Shown one piece after another: positions 24,643-32,939 of a DNA stretch of 40,376 nt. A program made the position numbers and the translations under genes. A model generated the notes under the pieces. It did no database searches, was not told the origin of the DNA, and saw nothing but the letters and a program-made list of their open reading frames with translations. The stretch lies in NCBI GenBank assembly GCA_030765865.1, contig JAVCDK010000139.1, forward strand, positions 1 to 40,376. Direction: 5' to 3'. The DNA is from Candidatus Celaenobacter antarcticus (lineage in GTDB: Bacteria > Cloacimonadota > Cloacimonadia > JGIOTU-2). Position 1 is the stretch's first letter; every line of letters starts with the position of its first letter.

Positions 24643-26622
24643 TTGAAGAAAGAACACGGTAATAGAATTCCTTTGGGTGAAAAAGGTGTTGGTAGATTTG
24701 CGACTCATAGGCTTGGTAAGTTTTTGGAAATAAGAACCAAAGTTAAAGAAAACTCCTACGAATTGGTCATAAAAATAGACTGGGATAAATTTGACGTTGT
24801 TTCTGATGAGTTTATTGATTTGGATAGTATCGGTATTAGTATTTCAAAACAAGTGCCAAAAAAAGCCTATGGAAAAAAAGGTACTGGAACGCAAATTATT
24901 ATTTTCGGTGGGCGAGAAGGGTTTGAATGGGACGAAGAAAGAATATTAGATTTAAATCGAGCTATATTAAACTTGAATTCTCCTAATCCTATCAAACTTA
25001 AGCCAAAAGAAGCAACTAAGACGGAATTAAAATATCAATCTTTTAATGCATTTTTAGAATGCCCTCAAATTGATGAATTGCCCAAACATCTGGTTTATGA
25101 GGATTCACAACCAAATTTTACAATGGATGTGTTGGTTTCTGAAAAAGGAATTGTAGAATACTCAGAATTAAAATTCAAACATCCCAATGATAAATTGCCC
25201 TCTGAAAAATGGGTCGATGAAAATTATGAATTAAGAATAATTGATAAAAAGAGACCTAACTATTGGAAAGGTGGAGATGAAAAGCGAACACCTGAATGTG
25301 GTGCATTTTTTCTACATATAGATACATGGTATCGAAAAAAAGAATGGATTGATATTATACCCAATTATCAAGAATTAATTGATTATCTGGATGAATTCGG
25401 TGGAATAGCAATTTATCGTGATAATATCCTAATGTATGATGCAAAACTCGGTTCTGAAGTTGATTGGTTGGGTTTAGCAAAAAAGCATATTAAACAAGGT
25501 TTTCGAATATCATATCGTGATATGATTGGAAATGTTGAAATCGAACAAATTGAAAATTTTGATTTAACAGATAAAACAAATAGAGAAGGGTTAATAGAAA
25601 ATCAGGCTTTTAGTGACCTTTCAATTTTGGTAAGAAATATTATTGAAAATATTTTATTGCCACGGTATGTGGGGAAAAGAGACGAATATACCAAATTTAC
25701 TAAAGGGATTATTTCTGACCCGAAGAAATTAACGGAAGTAACAAAAGTAAACTCAAAGTTTATTTCTAATGTTGCCAACAGTAATTATCCGTTTGATATT
25801 GACCCATATACTTTTTTTGATGGGTTATGGGAAAAGGTAGAAGAAAGAAAGGGTGGATTAATAAATTTAGAAGGCTCGGTTAAAGAACTTCAGAAGAGTA
25901 TTAAAATGTTGGAAGAAGTGCAAAATCAATTTGTTGAGCAAGCCGGATTCGGTATTTCTGTTGCCGTTTCTTTGCACGAGATTAATAAGATAACAACCAA
26001 TTTTTACCATAGCATATTACATCTCATTAAAAGCGGAAATATTAACAAACTGGATATGGAAGAGCTTAAAGAAACTTCCTATTCTTTGAAAACAGAGTTA
26101 AAAAGGCTCGGACCATTAAGGACAATTAGAAACGAAACTCCACAGGAATTCAATATTTTGCGGTCACTCAAATATTCCAGCGAGATATTCAAAAGAAGGT
26201 TAAAAGACAAAAACATCAAATATGAAATAGAGAATCCGGAAGAAAATTTTACAGTCTTCGGTAGATATTCTATGATAAATCAAGTTTTTGGAAATTTATT
26301 TGACAATAGTATATATTGGATTGAGAATTCTTCTAATAAGAAGAAAGAAATAAAAATAAAACTTAACAAAAAATATAGAACGGTTATCTTTTCCGATTGG
26401 GGAGATGATATTGATGATATTATTCGTCCTTATTTATTTCAACCAGGATACAGCCTTAAAATACCGAAAAGTGGACTCGGTTTATATATTTGTAAAACTT
26501 ATTTAAATTCAATGAAAGCAAGGATATATGAAACACCGTCTAAAGACAGACTTTCCGATATGAAAGGTGCACATTTTACTTTGGATTTTAGTAGAACACC
26601 GGAAAAAAAAGATAAGATATGA
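24643..26622 (+). CDS. 3' part of interrupted gene: end of MORC-like ATPase plus histidine-kinase-like module
   Basis: Continues the frame directly after the TAA; the apparent TTG start is the next codon and has no ribosome binding site. It opens with the missing GHKL G2 motif (GEKGVGRFATHRLG, residues 12-25), followed by an S5-like region with TNREGLIENQAF (312-323). A helical stretch at about 400-490 carries a histidine-kinase H-box-like SLHEINKITTNF with His445. Next comes a kinase-type ATPase domain: N-box NLFDNSIYWI (551-560), DWGDD (585-589) and SGLGLYICK (610-618). The full product of about 910 residues would thus contain two different GHKL ATPases. Its stop overlaps the start of the receiver-like gene (ATGA), a sign of coupled translation. 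The pattern fits prokaryotic MORC/paraMORC relatives linked to restriction-modification loci, with an added kinase-like half. Confidence 0.8.
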   Translation: MKKEHGNRIPLGEKGVGRFATHRLGKFLEIRTKVKENSYELVIKIDWDKFDVVSDEFIDLDSIGISISKQVPKKAYGKKGTGTQIIIFGGREGFEWDEERILDLNRAILNLNSPNPIKLKPKEATKTELKYQSFNAFLECPQIDELPKHLVYEDSQPNFTMDVLVSEKGIVEYSELKFKHPNDKLPSEKWVDENYELRIIDKKRPNYWKGGDEKRTPECGAFFLHIDTWYRKKEWIDIIPNYQELIDYLDEFGGIAIYRDNILMYDAKLGSEVDWLGLAKKHIKQGFRISYRDMIGNVEIEQIENFDLTDKTNREGLIENQAFSDLSILVRNIIENILLPRYVGKRDEYTKFTKGIISDPKKLTEVTKVNSKFISNVANSNYPFDIDPYTFFDGLWEKVEERKGGLINLEGSVKELQKSIKMLEEVQNQFVEQAGFGISVAVSLHEINKITTNFYHSILHLIKSGNINKLDMEELKETSYSLKTELKRLGPLRTIRNETPQEFNILRSLKYSSEIFKRRLKDKNIKYEIENPEENFTVFGRYSMINQVFGNLFDNSIYWIENSSNKKKEIKIKLNKKYRTVIFSDWGDDIDDIIRPYLFQPGYSLKIPKSGLGLYICKTYLNSMKARIYETPSKDRLSDMKGAHFTLDFSRTPEKKDKI

Positions 26623-27950
26623 GTAAATATTCAATTTGCATAATAGATGATAAGATTCCAGCCGAAAGGTTATCGAAATATATGGATGACACAAGTTTAA
26701 TTAATAGTAATAATTTCAAACACCTTTTGACAATTGAAAAAAATAATTGGGGCGATATCTCATTATATAGTTTGGTGAATACATTAAAAAAACAAAAAGA
26801 TTATGATTTGTTCGGTTTTACCCAACATTCATTTTTCTTAGACTATATTGAGAATAACATTTTTTCAGCTGATATAATTATTTTTGATTGGAATATGGGT
26901 GAAAATGTGGAAGAAAAAGATTCAAAGAAAAATTTATTGAAATTATTAAAATCAAAATATTGTTTAGTTGCAATTTTTACCGAAGCTGATAAACAAGATG
27001 AAGTAACACAAATAATTAAGAGCAGTGAATTTTCAGATTATAAAGAGCGGCTATTTTTAATTAAAAAGGATGATGAAAATTCTGTTGATAATTTAAAATA
27101 CGAAATAGAAAATAGATTAAAATTATTTTCTTTTAAACTAAATCAAACTCTTAAAAGTAATACTTTGCAATCAATTGATAATATTCTTGTCAATATAGGG
27201 AGACTTTCTTTTAATCAGTTTGTCAGCTTATTTGGAGAAAATAATAATGGGAAAAAGGAGATATCCGAAACAGATTTTATAGATATTTTCCTTGAAAAAT
27301 TGAAATATGAATTAACTTCAATAGGAATTGGTGATGTTGAACTTAAAACTAACAATGAAGATTTTGATAATATTTGCAAAGTCAGAGAACTTTGGCACTA
27401 TAGGATGTATCATAAAACGACCGATAAAATCATTAGAAAAGGAGATATAATAAAAAAGGAGAACAAATATTTTCTTGTAATAGCTTCGGATTGTCATTTG
27501 GATACGTTTTGGAAGAGCAGCCTTGGGTATTTAACAATTATTCCATTACACAAGGTGTCAAAAGATAATCGCCTCAGTTTTACAAAAAGAATTAATTATC
27601 GTAATGATATTGATAACTATAATTTAACTTCATTGGTTAATCCTAAATCAATAGATTTTTTAACTATTCTTCCAAGTCTTGTTATTGGGAACAATGATAG
27701 CTTTGACTATGCTCTTAATCCAAGAGAGATTTCATCTATTGAAGTAGCTCTTGGAGATGAAGAAAATGTTAATAGGAAATTAATTATTGATGATATAACT
27801 GGTTATGAAAAATATATTTCTTTATCAGAACCTTTTATGTCGGCATTATTTCTTTTTATTACACAAAATTTCTCCGGCTACGGAGTACCTAATTTTTCTA
27901 AAAAACTACAGAAATCAATTAAAAATAATTTCAAGAAATTAAAAAAATGA
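26619..27950 (+). CDS. Receiver-like domain protein with uncharacterised C-terminal region
   Basis: A 443-residue protein. The first 165 residues look like a divergent response-regulator receiver: acidic pair D10-D11 in CIIDDKI, candidate phospho-acceptor D90 in ADIIIFDWNMGE, T121 in VAIFTEAD, and K149/K150 before DDE. An insertion of about 40 residues separates the first strand from the phospho-site strand. The rest has no domain I can name; GDIIKKENKYFLVIASDCHL (275-294) is a compact beta-like stretch, and there is no HTH or known nuclease motif. It overlaps both the kinase-like ATPase gene upstream and the methyltransferase gene downstream by four bases. The obvious inference is that the upstream kinase-like protein phosphorylates or binds it. 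It may be the effector, with output unknown. Confidence 0.7.
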   Translation: MSKYSICIIDDKIPAERLSKYMDDTSLINSNNFKHLLTIEKNNWGDISLYSLVNTLKKQKDYDLFGFTQHSFFLDYIENNIFSADIIIFDWNMGENVEEKDSKKNLLKLLKSKYCLVAIFTEADKQDEVTQIIKSSEFSDYKERLFLIKKDDENSVDNLKYEIENRLKLFSFKLNQTLKSNTLQSIDNILVNIGRLSFNQFVSLFGENNNGKKEISETDFIDIFLEKLKYELTSIGIGDVELKTNNEDFDNICKVRELWHYRMYHKTTDKIIRKGDIIKKENKYFLVIASDCHLDTFWKSSLGYLTIIPLHKVSKDNRLSFTKRINYRNDIDNYNLTSLVNPKSIDFLTILPSLVIGNNDSFDYALNPREISSIEVALGDEENVNRKLIIDDITGYEKYISLSEPFMSALFLFITQNFSGYGVPNFSKKLQKSIKNNFKKLKK

Positions 27951-28978
27951 GTAAAATTAAATTAAATTCAATAGACCTTTTTTCTGGTTGCGGCGGTTTA
28001 ACTGAAGGCATGCATCAAGCCGGTTTTACTACAAAAGTTGCAGTTGAAATTGATTCGAATGCCGTTAAAGCTTATAAGTTGAATCATAAAAAAACAAAAG
28101 TGATTCAAGATGATATACGTAATCTTGATGCATCAGAAATAAAAAAAATACTAAATGGTGAAACATTGCATCTATTAGCCGGTTGTCCACCTTGTCAGGG
28201 ATTTTCATCAATAAGACGACTTAATAAAAAAAGAAGCAAACGTGACAGTCGGAACAGCTTGGTTTTAGAATTTTTAAGATTTGTAAAAGAACTAAAACCA
28301 TTAACTATTATGATGGAAAATGTACCCGGATTAATTAACTATTCACTTTTTAAAAAGCTATTTAAAGAACTTGTCAAACTAGGTTATAATCCTAAAGTAC
28401 ATATCGTTAATGTTCGTGATTACGGAATCCCACAAAACAGAAGAAGATTAATTTTAGTTGGATCATTATTGGGTGATATTGATATTGATAAAGGAATAAT
28501 CAAAAAAGCAACAGTACGTCAAAAAATTGGAAGATTGAAAGGACCTCAAGACTCGAAAGATCCTTTGCACAAATCATTTACAAATCATTCTTCTAGAATA
28601 ATGGAAAGAATAAAATTAACACCTCATGACGGAGGTAGTTGGAAAGATTTACCGGAAAAATACTGGCTGGAATGTCACAAAAAAAATAACGTTGGTTTCA
28701 ATGATATTTATGGAAGATTGCGTTGGGATGATTACTCATCAACGATAACAGGCGGTTGTTTAAATCCCTCAAAAGGTAGATTCCTCCATCCCGAACAAGA
28801 CAGAGCCTTAACACCTCGCGAAGCTGCTTTACTTCAATCTTTTCGAAAGGATTACAAATTCCCGCTTGATATTCCGAAATCGTCTTTAGCTTTATTGATA
28901 GGTAACGCATTACCTCCAAAATTCAGTTATATTCAATCATTAAATATTAGAAAACACATCAAAAAGAACATTGCCTGA
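27947..28978 (+). CDS. dcm: DNA (cytosine-5)-methyltransferase
   Basis: Transfers a methyl group from S-adenosylmethionine to C5 of cytosine in a specific DNA site. All key motifs are seen in order: motif I DLFSGCGGLTEG (10-21), motif IV GCPPCQGFSS with catalytic Cys83, motif VI ENVPGL (124-129), motif VIII QNRRRLILVGS (163-173), motif IX RLRWDDYSSTITGG (257-270), motif X GNALPP (319-324). At 343 residues it is a compact, apparently complete enzyme with a short target-recognition region (about 175-255), so the recognition site cannot be read from it. The start overlaps the receiver-like gene by four bases, and the stop overlaps vsr by eight. Its presence with Vsr and no visible restriction enzyme is discussed in the findings. 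Confidence 0.93.
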   Translation: MSKIKLNSIDLFSGCGGLTEGMHQAGFTTKVAVEIDSNAVKAYKLNHKKTKVIQDDIRNLDASEIKKILNGETLHLLAGCPPCQGFSSIRRLNKKRSKRDSRNSLVLEFLRFVKELKPLTIMMENVPGLINYSLFKKLFKELVKLGYNPKVHIVNVRDYGIPQNRRRLILVGSLLGDIDIDKGIIKKATVRQKIGRLKGPQDSKDPLHKSFTNHSSRIMERIKLTPHDGGSWKDLPEKYWLECHKKNNVGFNDIYGRLRWDDYSSTITGGCLNPSKGRFLHPEQDRALTPREAALLQSFRKDYKFPLDIPKSSLALLIGNALPPKFSYIQSLNIRKHIKKNIA

Positions 28979-29378
28979 TATTTTTAACAAATCAAAACGT
29001 TCGGAGATCATGTCAAAAATCTCCGGCAAAAATACTAAACCGGAAATTATAGTTAGAAAATATCTATTTTCTAAAGGCTTCCGTTTTAGAATAAACGACA
29101 AACGTTATCCGGGTAAACCTGATATTATCCTACCTAAATATAAAACTGTAATATTCGTTCACGGATGTTTTTGGCATGGTCATAATTGTAAAAGGGGAAA
29201 GCTGCCGGATACTAATCGTGAATTCTGGAAAAATAAGATAAATGCTACAATCGAAAGAGATAAACGAGTACAGTCCGAATTGGAAAAACTTGGATGGAAG
29301 ATATTAATATTATGGCAATGCGAAATAAATAACGATAATTTAAAACTTCTAATAAAAAAAATTAAGTTTTCTAAGTAA
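28971..29378 (+). CDS. vsr: Very short patch repair endonuclease Vsr
   Basis: Nicks DNA 5' of the T in T:G mismatches that arise when 5-methylcytosine deaminates, starting very short patch repair. The 135-residue protein has the family signature: KRSEIMSKISGKNTKPE, RFRINDKRYPGKPDIILP (with the metal-binding Asp), FVHGCFWHGHNC (catalytic and zinc His/Cys), and LWQCEI (zinc Cys). The TTG at 28971 is favoured over the ATG at 29010 because the first 14 residues (DIFNKSKRSEI) match the conserved Vsr N-terminus. It overlaps the methyltransferase gene by eight bases, the usual partnership. It closes the operon; the next gene is 144 bases away. Confidence 0.93.
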   Translation: MPDIFNKSKRSEIMSKISGKNTKPEIIVRKYLFSKGFRFRINDKRYPGKPDIILPKYKTVIFVHGCFWHGHNCKRGKLPDTNREFWKNKINATIERDKRVQSELEKLGWKILILWQCEINNDNLKLLIKKIKFSK

Positions 29379-29522
29379 TGTAGTATATTATAATTAATTT
29401 TTTCATAGACCATTCCATGGCACTTCTGCTATCTGTAGCGAATTATATATTTACTCCATAAAATTATTATTCTCAATAAATTTCTATACAAGTCATTGAG
29501 CATTTAAAAAAGTTGCAAAAAC

Positions 29523-30065
29523 ATGAAATTTCTTAAAAAATTTTCGACACAGGATTTGCTTTACATTGCGATCTTCAGCGCATTGGGACTGGCAATAAAA
29601 CCGCTCATAACCCCTATTGCCATAATGCTTACCCGGCTGCTCATGATCACCGGAGGTTCCCTCTTCGGTGGCTTGTATATGATGTGGATCGTACTGGCAA
29701 TTGCACTTGTACGAAAGCCATGGACAGGCTTACTCGTGGGCTTTGTTCAGGGAATTGTCATGCTCGCACTTGGGTATATCGGCACACACGGAGCCCTTTC
29801 ATTAATTACTTTTACCTTACCCGGTTTTACTGCTGATATCACAGCATTTTTTATAAAGGATTTCTCCAAGCCCCTTTCGCATATTATTGTGTGCATAACT
29901 GCAAATCTTGCAGGAACTTTCATCGTATCTATCCTCATCTGGCAGCTTCCATTCATCCCACTTTTAATTTCATTGGGCTTGAGTTTCCTTTCCGGAATTG
30001 TGGGTGGATTGCTTTCTTTTGTGATATTTAAACGTCTCCAATTCTTCGGATTAGCTCAGAAATAG
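29523..30065 (+). CDS. ECF transporter S component (substrate-binding membrane subunit)
   Basis: An integral membrane protein of 180 residues with about five or six hydrophobic segments. Start FSTQDLLYIAIFSALGLAIK, then a RLLMITGGSLFGGLYMMW stretch, fits the S component of an energy-coupling-factor vitamin or metal importer. It is followed by two ABC ATPase genes and an EcfT-like gene in the order S-A-A'-T, with a one-base gap and then overlaps, so the whole importer is one operon. The vitamin is not identifiable from sequence; YkoE/thiamine-precursor type is one possibility. No strong ribosome binding site precedes the ATG. Confidence 0.8.
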   Translation: MKFLKKFSTQDLLYIAIFSALGLAIKPLITPIAIMLTRLLMITGGSLFGGLYMMWIVLAIALVRKPWTGLLVGFVQGIVMLALGYIGTHGALSLITFTLPGFTADITAFFIKDFSKPLSHIIVCITANLAGTFIVSILIWQLPFIPLLISLGLSFLSGIVGGLLSFVIFKRLQFFGLAQK

Positions 30066-30066
30066 T

Positions 30067-30714
30067 ATGGCGCTACTTAACATCCAAAATCTCTTTCTTA
30101 AATACAATCAAACCGATGAATGGCTTATAAAAGATATGAACTTTGTAGCAGAAAAAAATGAAATTATTTTGATAAAAGGATCGAACGGATGCGGAAAAAC
30201 AAGCCTGCTTTCGATGCTCTGCGGAATAATTCCCAAAACCATAAAGGGTATCATTGGTGGGCAGATTCTTATCGATGATATTGATATAAGTGCCCTGACA
30301 TTACCAGAGCTTTCACCCCTCATCAGCGTTGTGTTTCAAGAGCCGGAAATGCAGTTAAGTTTTCCTCAGGTCGAGCAGGAGCTTGCATTTGGTCCTGAAA
30401 ATTTGAAAGTACCTGCGAATGAAATCCGTAAAAGAATTGAAAATATTTCAGAATTACTGGGAATCTCAAATTTAGTAAAATCAGAAATAGCAACACTATC
30501 ATACGGGCAGAAAAAGCTTGTTGCTGTTGCCGCTGTTTTTTCGCTTTCCCCTGATATCATTTTACTTGATGAACTTGCTGACGGATTGTCTGACACATCT
30601 ATCCAAAATATAAAAAAGTGCATTCAGTATTTTAGAGAGGATAAATTAATAATTATTTCGTCAACAACTCATACTTTCAATGACATAGCAGACAGGATCA
30701 TAACTTTCTCATGA
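30067..30714 (+). CDS. ecfA: ECF transporter ATPase subunit A
   Basis: ABC ATPase of 215 residues that would power the ECF importer. Walker A GSNGCGKTS (38-46), Q-loop VFQEPEMQLSF (89-99), signature LSYGQKKLVAVAA (144-156), Walker B IILLDEL (164-170) and a switch region STTH are in order. The ELAFGPEN segment after the Q-loop is typical of ECF ATPases. It lies one base after the S-component gene and overlaps the second ATPase gene (ATGA). Confidence 0.9.
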   Translation: MALLNIQNLFLKYNQTDEWLIKDMNFVAEKNEIILIKGSNGCGKTSLLSMLCGIIPKTIKGIIGGQILIDDIDISALTLPELSPLISVVFQEPEMQLSFPQVEQELAFGPENLKVPANEIRKRIENISELLGISNLVKSEIATLSYGQKKLVAVAAVFSLSPDIILLDELADGLSDTSIQNIKKCIQYFREDKLIIISSTTHTFNDIADRIITFS

Positions 30715-31385
30715 AACCGCTTTTTTCTTTAGGCGCTATCAGTTTTTTTTACAATAAGGACAAGCTTATTTTTGACAACATCGATCTTGAGATTTTCAGG
30801 AACGAAGTTACGATCATATCGGGAGAAAACGGAAGTGGGAAATCAACTTTATGTAAAATCCTGTATAAATTGCTACTCTCATTTTCTGGAAATATTCAAT
30901 TTGAAGAAAAGGATTTCGCATCAATAGATCAATCATATATTACATCAAAAATGGTCTATATTCAGGAACAAACCCAGAATAATCTTCTTGGTTCAACACC
31001 CGATGAAGACCTTGCGATCTGGCAGCACAAATTTCAAAAAAAGGACAGTGAAGAATTTGAGAAAGAAAGAGTATATATTCTGAAGAGACTGAAATTGGAA
31101 GAGATTAAGCAAAAACCTCTTTGGGAGCTCAGCGCAGGGCAGCAAAAAAGAGCTGTGCTCGCTGGTCTTCTCTTGAATAAAAATAAATTCTGGATCCTCG
31201 ACGAGCCGCTGTATGGACTTGATAATGACGGTACGAATATACTACTTTCCATACTTGCCCAGCAAAAACTTGCCGGCACAGGCGCTCTCATCGCTACACA
31301 CAGAACAAAAGCATTTTCGCTCGTTGCAGATAAAGTTTTTGAGATCAATAATGCAAACGTTAAGCAGATTATAGGTATGAAATGA
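30711..31385 (+). CDS. ecfA: ECF transporter ATPase subunit A'
   Basis: Second ABC ATPase of 224 residues. Walker A SGENGSGKSTL (37-47), Q-loop region YIQEQTQNNLLGSTPDEDLAI, signature LSAGQQKRAVLAGLL, Walker B FWILDEPLYGLD and H-loop ATHR are all present. The two ATPases differ enough to form the usual heterodimer. It overlaps its neighbours by four bases on either side. Confidence 0.9.
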   Translation: MKPLFSLGAISFFYNKDKLIFDNIDLEIFRNEVTIISGENGSGKSTLCKILYKLLLSFSGNIQFEEKDFASIDQSYITSKMVYIQEQTQNNLLGSTPDEDLAIWQHKFQKKDSEEFEKERVYILKRLKLEEIKQKPLWELSAGQQKRAVLAGLLLNKNKFWILDEPLYGLDNDGTNILLSILAQQKLAGTGALIATHRTKAFSLVADKVFEINNANVKQIIGMK

Positions 31386-32107
31386 ACACCCGCACATATC
31401 TTATCATTTCTATCATCATCTCCTCTCTCTCCCTGATCATGCATAATGTTGAGCATTTATTAATTTTGTTTGGGATGTGCATTCTGTTAGTCTTTGTATT
31501 GAATCCCACAAAAAAGCGGTTTGCTCTCTTGTGGCCAAGATTGCGATTTCTACTCATTCTGGTCATTTTTCTTTTTATTATGCAGCTCCTTTTTCGGCAT
31601 GATGGCACTGTACTTTTTCACTGGAAATTCATCACACTTTATTCTGAAGGGATGCGGATCGCTCTTATCGTGAGTATCCGGTTGCTCATTCTATTACTCA
31701 TTGTATCGCTCTTGTTTGATATTCCTTATTATAATTTCATTCTTGCATTGCGTGGATGGAGATTCCCTTATGAACTTTGTTTGATGATAGCCAGCACTTT
31801 TTATTTCGTGCGAATGTTTGAAGAGCAATTAAAATCAACTAAAGAACAACTGCGCTTTCGTGAAATAAGTCTTAGGAAAATTTTTCTGTTTAAAAAATTG
31901 AAAGCATATTCCGCGATCATCTTTCCAGTTCTTGCACAGGCAATGCACACAGTGCGTTATCGTGCGATTGCTTTGGATATAAAAGGATTCAGATTACACC
32001 CTACCCGAACGTACTATATATCCCAAAAACTCAAATGGTTTGACTATTTGACCCAGATTCTGGCTTTTTTGATCTTTGCTTTTATTCTCTATTTATTAAT
32101 AAAATAA
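31382..32107 (+). CDS. ecfT: ECF transporter transmembrane subunit T
   Basis: Integral membrane protein of 241 residues. Several hydrophobic segments (residues about 4-36, 50-70, 90-120 and 215-240) surround a charged cytoplasmic stretch with RYRAIALDIKGFR, which corresponds to the A-R-G coupling motif of EcfT proteins; here the motif reads DIKGF, a mild departure. It couples ATPases to the S component. It is the last gene of the operon and is followed by a repeat-like intergenic region. Confidence 0.82.
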   Translation: MNTRTYLIISIIISSLSLIMHNVEHLLILFGMCILLVFVLNPTKKRFALLWPRLRFLLILVIFLFIMQLLFRHDGTVLFHWKFITLYSEGMRIALIVSIRLLILLLIVSLLFDIPYYNFILALRGWRFPYELCLMIASTFYFVRMFEEQLKSTKEQLRFREISLRKIFLFKKLKAYSAIIFPVLAQAMHTVRYRAIALDIKGFRLHPTRTYYISQKLKWFDYLTQILAFLIFAFILYLLIK

Positions 32108-32112
32108 GAAGA

Positions 32113-32214
32113 GTTCACAGATCAACGCTGATGAAACAGATACACATGGATATTTTTATTATAACTCTATTCAGTATTTTTTATCTGCGAAAATCTGTGT
32201 AAATTAGTGAGCTA
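32113..32214. repeat. Diverged dispersed repeat (ATCTGCGAAAATCTGTG type)
   Basis: The stretch between ecfT and the HAD gene consists of TTCACAGATCAACGCTGATG at the left and ATCTGCGAAAATCTGTG...GTGAGCTA at the right, which are partly inverted copies. It is related to the repeats at 4541-4716. Non-coding. Confidence 0.45.
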
Positions 32215-32219
32215 AATAA

Positions 32220-32879
32220 ATGAATATTAAAGATATAGATTTAGTTATTTTCGATATGGACGGCACATTGCTTAAGTCCGATACTTACGCAGTTGTTGCG
32301 GTTCAGAATGCATTGAAAGATATGTATAAAAATCATAATATCAGCAAAGTGATGCCTTCATCAGAACTTATTCTAAGCAAGATTGGGCAGCCATCAGTTC
32401 AGTTTTATCTGGATTTGTTGGATGAGGAACACAAGCACTTAATTGATGAACTTCATACCGGAATTCAGGACCATGAAGAGATCGCACTCAAATCCGGCAA
32501 GGGAATGCTTTTCCCTGGCACAGAAGAAACACTCGTATATTTGAAACAACAGGGATACAGGATCGGGTTGGAAAGCAATTGCTCGATGCGTTATTTCAGT
32601 AATGTGAAAAGTGTTTTCAATCTTGATAAGTATCTTGATATCTCTCAATGTATTGGAGAAAGTGAAGGTTTGAATAAAATTTCAATCATTTCAGGTTTTA
32701 TAAAAATTTTGAAAAGCAAAAAGGCAGTTGTAGTTGGAGATAGATTTTATGATGTGGAATCAGGAAAGGCAAACGGGTGCATTACTATTGGATGTTTGTA
32801 TGGGTATGGAAAAAGAGATGATTTCGTGGATGCTGATTTTTTGATTGAGGATATCCGGGAGTTGAAAGAGTTATTGTAA
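32220..32879 (+). CDS. HAD-family hydrolase (phosphatase)
   Basis: Haloacid-dehalogenase-type phosphatase of 219 residues. Motif I VIFDMDGTLL holds nucleophile Asp12 and acid/base Asp14; motif II is around LESNCS; motif III Lys lies in GLNKISII; motif IV is VVVGDRFYDVESG. A helical cap domain (about 18-85) makes it C1-type, like phosphoglycolate phosphatase or beta-phosphoglucomutase relatives. Natural substrate unknown. It stands alone, followed by convergent trmO. Confidence 0.85.
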   Translation: MNIKDIDLVIFDMDGTLLKSDTYAVVAVQNALKDMYKNHNISKVMPSSELILSKIGQPSVQFYLDLLDEEHKHLIDELHTGIQDHEEIALKSGKGMLFPGTEETLVYLKQQGYRIGLESNCSMRYFSNVKSVFNLDKYLDISQCIGESEGLNKISIISGFIKILKSKKAVVVGDRFYDVESGKANGCITIGCLYGYGKRDDFVDADFLIEDIRELKELL

Positions 32880-32939
32880 TCGTAGTTGCAGTCTTAATGA
32901 ATTTCTATCAATAATGAAGGAATTCTCCGTAATGGTTCG

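Noticed and set aside
29379-29522. Small RNA, riboswitch or attachment site between vsr and the ECF genes
   Set aside because: I looked for conserved riboswitch-like or tRNA-like elements and saw only AT-rich sequence with no convincing structure.
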